Assembly: GCA_022572905.1 (NCBI GenBank) | Contig: JACZUZ010000131.1 | Coordinates: 1-6,175 of the forward strand | Direction of reading: 5' to 3' | Source: Candidatus Zixiibacteriota bacterium | Lineage (GTDB): Bacteria > Zixibacteria > MSB-5A5 > GN15 > JACZUZ01 | Length of the DNA: 6,175 bases | Part shown: positions 1-6,075 of the stretch, in pieces | Numbering within the stretch: the stretch's first letter is position 1 | How the letters are laid out: each line of letters starts with the position of its first letter | Program-made: the position numbers and the translations under genes | Notes under the pieces: generated by a model | Seen by the model: the letters and a program-made list of their open reading frames with translations, nothing else | Told to the model about the DNA's origin: nothing | The model's database searches: none

Positions 1-1
1 G

Positions 2-946
2 GCGCTGACAATTAATAAAGTGTGCGGATCAGGACTGAAAGCCGTCATGCTGGCGACACAGGCCATTCGCGCGGGAGACGCGAATTGTATTCTGGCTGGC
101 GGTATGGAGTCGATGTCCAATACCCCATATCTGGTTCATGGCGCCAAGAGGGGCTTGAAGTTCGGTCACAAGAAACTGGAAGACGCTATGATTCTTGACG
201 GTCTCTGGGACCCGTTTGAAAATTGGCATATGGGCAGCGCTGCGGAGTACACAGCCGAGAAAGCGAATATTCTCAGAGAGCGCCAGGATGAGTTCGCATA
301 CAACTCACACATGAAAGCTTTGGCCGCTATCAAAGCGGGAAAGTTCAAAGATGAAATCACGCCGGTGATGATTCCACAGCGCAAAGGCGATCCGAAATGT
401 TTTGATGTTGACGAATGCCCGCGCGCGGATATCTCTCTGGAGAAATTAGCGAAACTCCGCCCGGCGTTCCAGCGCGAAGGCGGAACAGTAACGGCCGGGA
501 ACGCCCCCGGATTGAACGACGGCGCATCTGCGGCGGTTGTTGTCTCTGAATCCTTTATGAAAGAAAACAATCTCAGGCCGCTGGCGCGAGTGGTAGAATA
601 TGCCGCGGCCGGTGTTGAACCCAAAGAGATATTCTTCGCCCCGATTTACGCGGTGCAAAACCTGATGGGCAAGATGGGCGTTTCGATAGATCACTTTGAT
701 TTGATTGAAGCGAACGAAGCGTTTGCGGTTCAGGCTCTTGCAGACGGTGATGGACTTAGCTGGGATTGGGATAATGTAAATGTCAATGGCGGCGCTGTGG
801 CGCTCGGGCATCCAATCGGCGCATCCGGAACGCGTGTGCTGACCACATTGATTTACGCCTTAAGAGATCGCAAAAAGAAGACAGGTTTGGTCACTCTTTG
901 TCTGGGTGGCGGTAACGCTGTAGCAATGGCAATCGAGGCGCTCTAA
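2..946 (+). CDS. Thiolase (acetyl-CoA C-acetyltransferase family), 5'-truncated by window edge
   Basis: The enzyme condenses two acetyl-CoA to acetoacetyl-CoA, or cleaves 3-ketoacyl-CoA, in the cytoplasm. The reading frame is open from base 2 with no start codon. A GTG at 20 lies inside the conserved motif [11 protein letters not shown], so it is an internal valine and not the start. The nucleophilic cysteine is encoded at 23-25. In ~390-residue thiolases this cysteine sits near residue 90, so about 80 N-terminal residues lie upstream of the window. Further landmarks are [13 protein letters not shown] (catalytic His at 809-811) and CLGGGNA near the C-terminus (second catalytic Cys at 899-901). 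All catalytic residues expected in the visible part are present. The stop is 15 bp before the next gene, consistent with an operon. The short-chain biosynthetic type (AtoB/PhaA/ThlA) seems more likely than FadA because a 3-hydroxybutyryl-CoA-type dehydrogenase follows, but chain length cannot be fixed from sequence. Confidence 0.95.
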   Translation, partial: ALTINKVCGSGLKAVMLATQAIRAGDANCILAGGMESMSNTPYLVHGAKRGLKFGHKKLEDAMILDGLWDPFENWHMGSAAEYTAEKANILRERQDEFAYNSHMKALAAIKAGKFKDEITPVMIPQRKGDPKCFDVDECPRADISLEKLAKLRPAFQREGGTVTAGNAPGLNDGASAAVVVSESFMKENNLRPLARVVEYAAAGVEPKEIFFAPIYAVQNLMGKMGVSIDHFDLIEANEAFAVQALADGDGLSWDWDNVNVNGGAVALGHPIGASGTRVLTTLIYALRDRKKKTGLVTLCLGGGNAVAMAIEAL

Positions 947-961
947 CGTTCGTAAGATTCA

Positions 962-1843
962 ATGAGTCATCTTGTGAATGTTGATGATATAAAAACAGTA
1001 GCCGTCATTGGTTGTGGAACAATGGGCAATGGGATTGCGCATGTTTTCGCGCAAACAAAACACAATGCTATTCTTGTAGATCAGTCAGAGGAGCGCCTGA
1101 GTAAAGCGGTTGCGGCGATTTCCAGGAATCTCGCTCGTCAGGTGAAAAAGGAAAAAATTACCGAAGATGATAGTAAGGCCACACTTGAACGAATTACCAC
1201 AACGACGAACATAAAAGACGCCGGATCAGCGCAGTTGGCTGTTGAAGCTGTTTTTGAAGATAAAGAGGTCAAAACCTCCATTTTCGAAGGGCTGGCTAAC
1301 GTTTGCGACTCGCAGACAATTTTTGCCAGCAATACAAGCTCGCTTCCTATTACTCAACTTGCCAGCGCATCGGGGCGTCCCGACAGGTTTATCGGAATGC
1401 ATTTCATGAATCCGGTTCCGGTTATGAAATTGATTGAGCTTATTCGCGGTGTGGCCACCAGCGCTGAAACATTTGAAGCTATTCGCGATTTATCTCTCAG
1501 GCTTGGCAAAACTCCGGTTGAGGTAAACGACTATCCGGGGTTTGTCGCCAATCGCATTCTTATGCCGATGATAAATGAGGCCGTCTTTGCTGTCATGGAA
1601 GGAGTGTCCAGCGTCGAGGATATTGATACGGTGATGAAACTTGGAATGAATCATCCCATGGGTCCGTTGACGCTGGCGGATTTTATCGGTCTGGATGTGT
1701 GTTTGGCAATAATGGAGACCCTCTATGACGGTTTCCGCGACTCGAAATATCGACCCTGTCCACTGTTGCGCAAAATGGTCCATGCGGGTTATCTTGGGCG
1801 TAAGACCGGACGAGGATTCTATACCTATGAGGAAAAAATATGA
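962..1843 (+). CDS. hbd: 3-hydroxybutyryl-CoA dehydrogenase (3-hydroxyacyl-CoA dehydrogenase family)
   Basis: A soluble NAD(P)-dependent enzyme that interconverts acetoacetyl-CoA and 3-hydroxybutyryl-CoA. It has 293 residues, close to the ~280-290 usual for stand-alone Hbd/PaaH proteins and without the fused crotonase of FadB. The Rossmann fold starts with GCGTMG (residues 17-22). Asp40 at the end of the second strand suggests a preference for NAD+ over NADP+. The catalytic set is in place: Ser126 in SNTSS, His147 in GMHFMNP paired with Glu159 in LIEL (the same 12-residue spacing as in clostridial Hbd), and Asn197 in VANR. The C-terminal domain has NHPMGPL and a GRKTGRGFYTY ending, both typical. 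The ATG at 962 puts the Rossmann motif at the expected distance from the N-terminus, although I see no convincing Shine-Dalgarno sequence in the 15-bp gap after the thiolase gene. The stop overlaps the next start (ATGA). Confidence 0.95.
   Translation: MSHLVNVDDIKTVAVIGCGTMGNGIAHVFAQTKHNAILVDQSEERLSKAVAAISRNLARQVKKEKITEDDSKATLERITTTTNIKDAGSAQLAVEAVFEDKEVKTSIFEGLANVCDSQTIFASNTSSLPITQLASASGRPDRFIGMHFMNPVPVMKLIELIRGVATSAETFEAIRDLSLRLGKTPVEVNDYPGFVANRILMPMINEAVFAVMEGVSSVEDIDTVMKLGMNHPMGPLTLADFIGLDVCLAIMETLYDGFRDSKYRPCPLLRKMVHAGYLGRKTGRGFYTYEEKI
1829..1832 (+). promoter_or_regulatory. Shine-Dalgarno for first acyl-CoA dehydrogenase
   Basis: GAGG lies 7 nt before the ATG at 1840, inside the last codons of the upstream dehydrogenase gene. 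It supports the ATG that overlaps the upstream stop as the true start. Confidence 0.6.
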
Positions 1844-3021
1844 CAACGCTAACGGCGCCAGAAGAAACCACAAGCGCCTGCTTTGAACTCAGCGAAGAGG
1901 CGCTGGATATGCGCGAGGCGACCCGAGAGTTCGCCGATAAACGAATCTATCCCAACGCCGAAGAATGGGATGCCGCAAGCGCCATCCCCGAAGAAATTAT
2001 CAAAGAGCTTCAGGAGCTTGGCTATTTTTCCATGCTGATGCCCGAAAAATACGGTGGACTCGGATTATCCATGCTGGCATATGCTGTGGTAATCGAAGAG
2101 CTATCCGGGGGGTCGGCCGGGCTGGGCATAACAGTCTCAGTAAATAACTCACTGGTGATTGAGGCTATCAATCTCTTCGCGGGTGAAGATTTGCGTACGA
2201 GATATTTACCCAAAATAGCCGAGGGCTGGATTGGCGCCTATTGTTTATCAGAAGCGGGCGCCGGTACGGATATCACCAGCATACGCTGCACTGCGGTAAA
2301 GAAAGGCGACTCGTATGTACTGAACGGCGCCAAGCTCTGGGTAACCAACGCCGGGTTAGCTGATCTGTTTATTGTCTTCGCTATGACAGACCCGGCGGCA
2401 GGTCGCAAGGGAATGAGCGCGTTTGTTGTTGAGGCCAAATTCGATGGTGTCTCGACGGGAAAGCCCGAGAACAAACTTGGCATAAGATGCTCGGACACCC
2501 GCGAAGTCAACCTAGTTGATGTTAAGGTTCCCGCTGACAACTTAATGGGCGCAGAAGGCGACGGATTCAAAACTGCGGTAGGTATCCTCAATGGTGGTCG
2601 AATTGGAGTTGGGGCCCAGGCGGTTGGAATTGGAATGGCGTCGCTTGAGGCGTCAATAAAATACTCCAAAGTGCGCGAGCAGTTCAAAAGACCGATCTCC
2701 GAGTTTCAGGGAATACAATTCAAATTGGCCGAAATGGCGACCAGGCTTGAGGCGGCGCGAACGCTTGTTTACCGCGCGGCGGCGACTGTTGACGCCGGAA
2801 AAACAGTGCATCGGATTGCGTCAATGGCTAAACTGTTCGCCTCGCGAACGGCGAATTATATTGCCAATGAAGGAGTGCAGATTCATGGGGGTTACGGTTA
2901 CATTAAGGAGTATGCGGTCGAGAGATATTTCCGCGATGCGCGTATTACCGAAATCTATGAAGGCACAAGCGAGGCGCAGCTGATGGTTATCTCGCGCGAC
3001 TTGCTTAAAGAACAAAAATGA
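1840..3021 (+). CDS. Acyl-CoA dehydrogenase 1 (short/medium-chain type, butyryl-CoA-dehydrogenase-like)
   Basis: An FAD enzyme that oxidises acyl-CoA to trans-2-enoyl-CoA and passes electrons to ETF. Its 393 residues are slightly more than the ~380 of bacterial ACADs; the extra is a short N-terminal tail. Visible landmarks are the first family signature CLSEAGAGTD (135-144), the FAD-contacting WVTN (167-170), the intersubunit FAD residues Arg279-x-Gln281-Phe282, the second signature QIHGGYGY (347-354), and the catalytic base Glu374 in YEGTSE. A base at this C-terminal position is the short/medium-chain arrangement, unlike isovaleryl- or long-chain ACADs. One small oddity is Lys283 where RxQFG proteins have glycine. 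The start overlaps the upstream stop by 4 bp and the stop overlaps the next start by 4 bp, so all three genes are probably translationally coupled. The substrate could be butyryl-CoA or a short branched acyl-CoA; sequence alone does not decide. Confidence 0.95.
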   Translation: MTTLTAPEETTSACFELSEEALDMREATREFADKRIYPNAEEWDAASAIPEEIIKELQELGYFSMLMPEKYGGLGLSMLAYAVVIEELSGGSAGLGITVSVNNSLVIEAINLFAGEDLRTRYLPKIAEGWIGAYCLSEAGAGTDITSIRCTAVKKGDSYVLNGAKLWVTNAGLADLFIVFAMTDPAAGRKGMSAFVVEAKFDGVSTGKPENKLGIRCSDTREVNLVDVKVPADNLMGAEGDGFKTAVGILNGGRIGVGAQAVGIGMASLEASIKYSKVREQFKRPISEFQGIQFKLAEMATRLEAARTLVYRAAATVDAGKTVHRIASMAKLFASRTANYIANEGVQIHGGYGYIKEYAVERYFRDARITEIYEGTSEAQLMVISRDLLKEQK

Positions 3022-4184
3022 TCTGGGGTGAAAAATATTCTGAGTTCCGAGAGAAGGTTCGCGCCTTCGCATTGGAAAAAGTAGCTCCGTCGGCGGTTGA
3101 AATCGACGAAACCCAGCGCTTTCCCAAAGAAGGATTAGCTCCGCTGGCCGAAGCCGGTTATCTGGCTATGGTTATTCCTAAAGAATATGGCGGAGCGGGA
3201 AACGATATGCTGGAATACACAATCGCCGTCGAGGAGTTGTCGCGTGTTTGCGGATCGACCGGTATCACTGTCGCCGCGCATAATTCGTTGGGCATGAGTC
3301 CGATTTTGCTTTTTGGGACTGAAGAGCAAAAGAAAAAGTATCTGCCACGCGCATGCGCGGGAGAACTTATCGCATTCGGGCTTTCGGAGCCGGAGGCCGG
3401 TTCAGACGCAGGCGGAACCAAAACCCGCGCAGTTCGCAACGGCTCCGGTTGGATCTTAAACGGAGCCAAATGCTGGATCACGTCTGCTACCGAATGTTTT
3501 GCGGCGATAGTCACGGCCAAGACATCCGATGAGGAGGGGAGCTATGGAATCAGCTCTTTTATTCTTGAAAAGGACATGGAGGGGTTCACTTCCGGAAAAA
3601 AAGAAAACAAGTTGGGTTTAAGAGGAAGCGACACTGCGTTTCTGCATATCGCTGATGTGCGCGTTTCCGATTCGGCGCTATTAGGCGAAACGGGAAACGG
3701 CTTTAAACAGTTTATGAAGATTCTTGATAGCGGCCGCATTTCAATAGGGGCAATGGCGGTCGGGATGGCGCAAGGAGCGCTCGATTGTGCGTTAAAATTC
3801 GCGGCCGAGCACGAGGAATACGGACGAAAGATGGCTAGCGCTCAGGGGATCGCTTTCCAGCTCGCGGATATGGAAACTGAGATTGAAGCGGCGCGTGGAT
3901 TAATTTATCGCGCGGCGGTTATGAAAGACCGCGGTATGAAATACGGCCCTGAGTCGGCCAAGGCCAAGCTTTTCGCGTCTGAAGTGGGAACCAGATGCGC
4001 ATTCAAAGCGATCGGTATTCTGGGCGCTGAGGGCCTGCAGGTCGGGAAGTATCCGGCTGAACGCATCTGGCGAGATGTGAAACTTTGCGAAATTGGTGAG
4101 GGCACCAGCGAAATTCAACGTATCGTTATCGCACGGGATTTGTTAAAATCTATCGGAGCTTTTGATGCGCTCAAGATTGAATAG
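3018..4184 (+). CDS. Acyl-CoA dehydrogenase 2, with altered intersubunit FAD-binding motifs
   Basis: A second ACAD of 388 residues, paralogous to its neighbour along its whole length. It keeps the first family signature GLSEPEAGSD (121-130), the flavin-contacting WITS (153-156), and the catalytic glutamate Glu361 in GEGTSEIQR, so it looks catalytically competent. It departs from the family at two motifs that normally contact the FAD of the partner subunit. The usual RxxF becomes His265-Glu-Glu-Tyr268, and QxxGGxGY becomes Gly333-I-L-G-A-E-G-L340 with about one extra residue before the conserved YPAER. The frame is continuous and the following residues align well, so this is not a visible frameshift. 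The start is ATG in an ATGA overlap; there is no strong Shine-Dalgarno sequence, so translation probably depends on coupling. Partners are likely ETF, and possibly ACAD 1 as a mixed oligomer (inference). It could also be a homomeric enzyme of a divergent ACAD branch with a different acyl-CoA substrate. Confidence 0.93.
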   Translation: MIWGEKYSEFREKVRAFALEKVAPSAVEIDETQRFPKEGLAPLAEAGYLAMVIPKEYGGAGNDMLEYTIAVEELSRVCGSTGITVAAHNSLGMSPILLFGTEEQKKKYLPRACAGELIAFGLSEPEAGSDAGGTKTRAVRNGSGWILNGAKCWITSATECFAAIVTAKTSDEEGSYGISSFILEKDMEGFTSGKKENKLGLRGSDTAFLHIADVRVSDSALLGETGNGFKQFMKILDSGRISIGAMAVGMAQGALDCALKFAAEHEEYGRKMASAQGIAFQLADMETEIEAARGLIYRAAVMKDRGMKYGPESAKAKLFASEVGTRCAFKAIGILGAEGLQVGKYPAERIWRDVKLCEIGEGTSEIQRIVIARDLLKSIGAFDALKIE

Positions 4185-4254
4185 ACTGAATAAGCCCGCG
4201 AGGCCACCATCCATGATGAGATCGAATTAAAGTTTTGAAGTTTGGCATAGAACT

Positions 4255-4260
4255 GAGGAA
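4255..4260 (+). promoter_or_regulatory. Shine-Dalgarno for bioY
   Basis: GAGGAA lies 9 nt before the ATG at 4270 and selects that start. The nearer ATG at 4260 is in another frame and reaches a stop within a few codons. Confidence 0.7.
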
Positions 4261-4269
4261 TGGAAAATC

Positions 4270-4845
4270 ATGAACCAGACATATGTAGTTAATAAATTCG
4301 GCCTGGCCCTAAATATTGAGTCCCGCGTTGTGCGTGAAGTTATACTACTGGCAGGATTCAATCTACTACTGGTAGCGACTGCAAATATTGCGATTCCGCT
4401 TCCATTCACTTTGGTGCCGATAACAGGCCAAACATTCGGAGTTCTTCTGGCGGCGATGGCCCTGGGTAGTTCGCGGGGAGTTGCTGTTATCGCTTTATAC
4501 TTGGCCGAAGGCGCGGCGGGACTCCCAGTTTTTGCAGGTGGCGCTGGCGGTGTCCAGCACTTCTTCGGTCCCACGGGTGGCTATCTGCTGGGTTTTCTAC
4601 CTGCCGCCTGGATGGTCGGAGCGTTAGCCGAACGTGGATGGGATCGCTCGTATTTCAAATCGCTATTTACACTTTTTGCTGGAACCGCTTTGATATTCAT
4701 ATCAGGCTTAAGCTGGTTAACTAATTGGTATCCGGAACCGGCGCTGGTTCTCGCGGCTGGACTTTACCCATTTATTCCCGGGGCTTTGATCAAAATCGCG
4801 GCGGCGTTCTCTTTGATTCCATCACTCGCCAAACTCACAAAATAG
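4270..4845 (+). CDS. bioY: BioY, biotin-specific S component of an ECF-type transporter
   Basis: A small integral membrane protein that captures biotin and hands it to the cytoplasm, usually with the ECF energising module (BioM ATPase, BioN/EcfT). Its 191 residues match the family (about 180-200). Hydrophobic segments lie at roughly 22-41, 54-78, 103-120, 130-150 and 157-184; a sixth helix is expected around the GLPVF region. Family motifs are PITGQTFGVLL (50-60), GLPVFAGGAGG (84-94), GPTGGYLLGF (100-109) and YPFIPGALIK (166-175). The last motif is normally PGD-x-x-K; here the aspartate is Ala172 (GCT at 4783-4785) while Lys175 is kept. No bioM, bioN or biotin synthesis gene is in the window, so the protein works alone or shares an ECF module encoded elsewhere. 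It lies 85 bp after the ACAD operon with no clear terminator between, so read-through is possible. Confidence 0.93.
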   Translation: MNQTYVVNKFGLALNIESRVVREVILLAGFNLLLVATANIAIPLPFTLVPITGQTFGVLLAAMALGSSRGVAVIALYLAEGAAGLPVFAGGAGGVQHFFGPTGGYLLGFLPAAWMVGALAERGWDRSYFKSLFTLFAGTALIFISGLSWLTNWYPEPALVLAAGLYPFIPGALIKIAAAFSLIPSLAKLTK

Positions 4846-4865
4846 ATTACAACTCAGCGTCTTTC

Positions 4866-4972
4866 AGGATTCTCTCAGTTTGAACCTTAGCTTTCTCTGA
4901 TTGGGCTAAAATCGCTCTATTCAGCGGATTAGATAGAGCCCAGCTCACCGTTTGGGTTTTGAGAGAATTTTT
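4866..4972 (+). terminator. Long inverted repeat ending at a T-run after bioY (possible terminator or structured leader)
   Basis: A perfect 9-bp inverted repeat, ATTCTCTCA (4869-4877) and TGAGAGAAT (4960-4968), can be extended by wobble and A-U pairs to about 4866-4878 / 4959-4971. Its 3' arm runs into TTTTT (4968-4972). The T-run at the foot of a stem resembles a rho-independent terminator for bioY. The enclosed loop is about 80 nt, far larger than in a standard terminator, though it holds its own hairpin. A more local 8-bp option with two G-U pairs is 4935-4942 with 4953-4960. Termination is inferred, not shown. Confidence 0.3.
4914..4939 (+). repeat. Hairpin inside the bioY-ilvE spacer
   Basis: GCTCTAT (4914-4920) and ATAGAGC (4933-4939) form a perfect 7-bp stem with a 12-nt loop. 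TGGGCT (4902-4907) and AGCCCA (4937-4942) form a competing or flanking 6-bp pairing that shares bases with it. A 7-bp stem of this loop size can arise by chance in a spacer this long; its weight comes from sitting within the larger inverted repeat. Confidence 0.35.
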
Positions 4973-4980
4973 CGTATATT
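4952..4980 (+). promoter_or_regulatory. Candidate promoter for ilvE
   Basis: TATATT (4975-4980) matches five of six bases of the sigma-70 -10 consensus. TTGGGT (4952-4957), 17 bp upstream, matches the first half of the -35 box. The same stretch (TTTG at 4951, TATATTGG at 4975-4982) also nearly fits the Bacteroidetes -33/-7 pattern. Transcription would start near 4987, giving an ilvE leader of roughly 75 nt. The promoter overlaps the 3' arm of the inverted repeat that may terminate bioY, so the spacer would separate the two units. Confidence 0.4.
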
Positions 4981-4982
4981 GG

Positions 4983-5023
4983 CCTGTAGCAATGTGTTGG
5001 GTTGTTACAGTTCATCCTACAGG
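4983..5023 (+). repeat. Inverted repeat at the start of the ilvE leader
   Basis: CCTGTAG (4983-4989) and CTACAGG (5017-5023) are perfect 7-bp complements 27 nt apart, directly downstream of the candidate -10 box. A second TACAG copy at 5006-5010 can also pair with the left arm. It could be an operator or an RNA stem; chance is not excluded. Confidence 0.3.
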
Positions 5024-5049
5024 TTGAGCTAATAAGGACTAGCAACAAT

Positions 5050-5056
5050 AGGAGGG
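5050..5056 (+). promoter_or_regulatory. Strong Shine-Dalgarno for ilvE
   Basis: AGGAGGG lies 7 nt before the ATG at 5064. It is the strongest ribosome binding site in the window and fixes the ilvE start. Confidence 0.85.
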
Positions 5057-5063
5057 AGTCATT

Positions 5064-6014
5064 ATGGCTTTTGATGGCAAGGGATTTATCTGGAAAAACG
5101 GAAAAATGGTGCCCTGGAAGGATGCGACTATGCATGTGCTTTCGCATGTTGTCAGTTATGGATCGTCTGTTTTTGAAGGGAGTCGTTGTTACAAAACTCC
5201 CGATGGACCGCATTGTTTCCGCCTGCGGGAGCATGTTGAGCGCCTTTTCAATTCCGCCAAAATATACCGGATGGAGATTCCGCACTCTCCCGATGAAATC
5301 TTTAATGCCATCCTCAAAACGATCACCGCAAACGAACTTGAGGCCTGCTATATCCGCCCAATAGTGTTTCGAGGATATAAATCTCTGGGAGTTGATCCGC
5401 GCCCATGTCCTGTTGACGTGGTAATCGCTGTTTGGGAATGGGGCCAGTATTTGGGGCCGGAAGCCATAGAGAACGGCGTGGACGTGTGCGTATCTTCGTG
5501 GAATAGAATAGCCCCGAATACACTTCCAGCCGTGGCCAAAGCGGGCGCGAATTATATGAATAGCCAACTGATCAAACTGGAAGCTATCGCGAATGGATAT
5601 GTCGAGGGAATAGCGCTGGATACAAAAGGTCATGTCTCAGAAGGATCAGGCGAGAATATCTTTTTGGTCAGGGATGGGAAAATCTATACGCCTCCGCTGT
5701 CATCGTCGGTTCTTCCGGGTATCACGCGCGATTCAGTCATGAAACTCGCGCAGGAACTCGGGATGGAAATGATAGAACAGGAGCAGTTACGCGGAGCGCT
5801 CTATATCAGTGATGAGGTATTTTTCACCGGTTCCGCGGCGGAAATCACGCCGATTCGTTCAATTGACAGAATCAAAATCGGCAACGGTAGCCGTGGGCCG
5901 ATTACCAGGCGATTGCAGAAAGCTTTCTTTGATATTATTGAGGGCAAAACCAATGATCGCCACAACTGGATGACTCCGGTTTCAGTCACTCAGGAAGTTG
6001 CAGTTCAACAGTGA
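5064..6014 (+). CDS. ilvE: Branched-chain amino acid aminotransferase (class IV PLP enzyme)
   Basis: Cytoplasmic PLP enzyme that transfers the amino group between glutamate and the 2-keto acids of leucine, isoleucine and valine. It acts as the last biosynthetic or first catabolic step. Its 316 residues match the family (about 300-310). Residue pattern against E. coli Ilv[10 protein letters not shown] with Phe37, Gly39 and Arg41; phosphate-site Arg60; YIRP with Tyr96 and Arg98; the PLP Schiff-base lysine Lys159 in AVAKAGANY; Glu193 in EGSGENIF, which contacts the pyridine nitrogen; GITR at 219-222; and GSAAEITPI at 256-264. The Tyr96-x-Arg98 and RGYKSLGV segment favours a branched-chain transaminase over D-amino acid transaminase or aminodeoxychorismate lyase in the same fold. 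The start is set by a strong Shine-Dalgarno sequence. A candidate promoter lies upstream, and no other ilv or leu gene is in view. Confidence 0.94.
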   Translation: MAFDGKGFIWKNGKMVPWKDATMHVLSHVVSYGSSVFEGSRCYKTPDGPHCFRLREHVERLFNSAKIYRMEIPHSPDEIFNAILKTITANELEACYIRPIVFRGYKSLGVDPRPCPVDVVIAVWEWGQYLGPEAIENGVDVCVSSWNRIAPNTLPAVAKAGANYMNSQLIKLEAIANGYVEGIALDTKGHVSEGSGENIFLVRDGKIYTPPLSSSVLPGITRDSVMKLAQELGMEMIEQEQLRGALYISDEVFFTGSAAEITPIRSIDRIKIGNGSRGPITRRLQKAFFDIIEGKTNDRHNWMTPVSVTQEVAVQQ

Positions 6015-6075
6015 ATTCATTCGCACGATAGTTAATAGCAATAATTTTACAAAAAGTAGTTTCTTCGCTTACGCC

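Noticed and set aside
20..22. GTG as the thiolase start codon
   Set aside because: It falls inside the conserved active-site motif, two residues from the catalytic-cysteine region's core, and the frame is open to the window edge, so it encodes an internal valine.
166..811. Long minus-strand open frames opposite the thiolase gene
   Set aside because: They are shadows of the conserved thiolase frame on the + strand, low in recognisable motifs and overlapping each other.
4014..4040. Frameshift or sequencing error explaining the odd C-terminal motif of ACAD 2
   Set aside because: The residues on both sides align in the same frame with the family (FASEVGTR before, YPAER and RD after), and no single-base shift restores QxxGGxGY; a point variant cannot be excluded.
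4185..4269. Biotin-responsive operator (BirA or BioR type) upstream of bioY
   Set aside because: I looked for the TTGTTAACC-type palindrome and the TTATMKATAA-type site and saw neither; there is also no convincing -35/-10 pair.
4846..5063. T-box riboswitch controlling ilvE
   Set aside because: The spacer is short, I find no recognisable T-box core sequence, and there is no antiterminator/terminator pair just before the ilvE ribosome binding site.
4929..5633. A 234-codon open frame on the minus strand covering the ilvE leader and half of ilvE
   Set aside because: It is antisense to a clearly coding ilvE, its translation resembles no family I know, and it has no ribosome binding site.
6015..6075. 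Separate promoter for rpiB
   Set aside because: A-T-rich hexamers such as AATAAT (6040-6045) exist, but no -35 partner at good spacing; co-transcription with ilvE is as likely.
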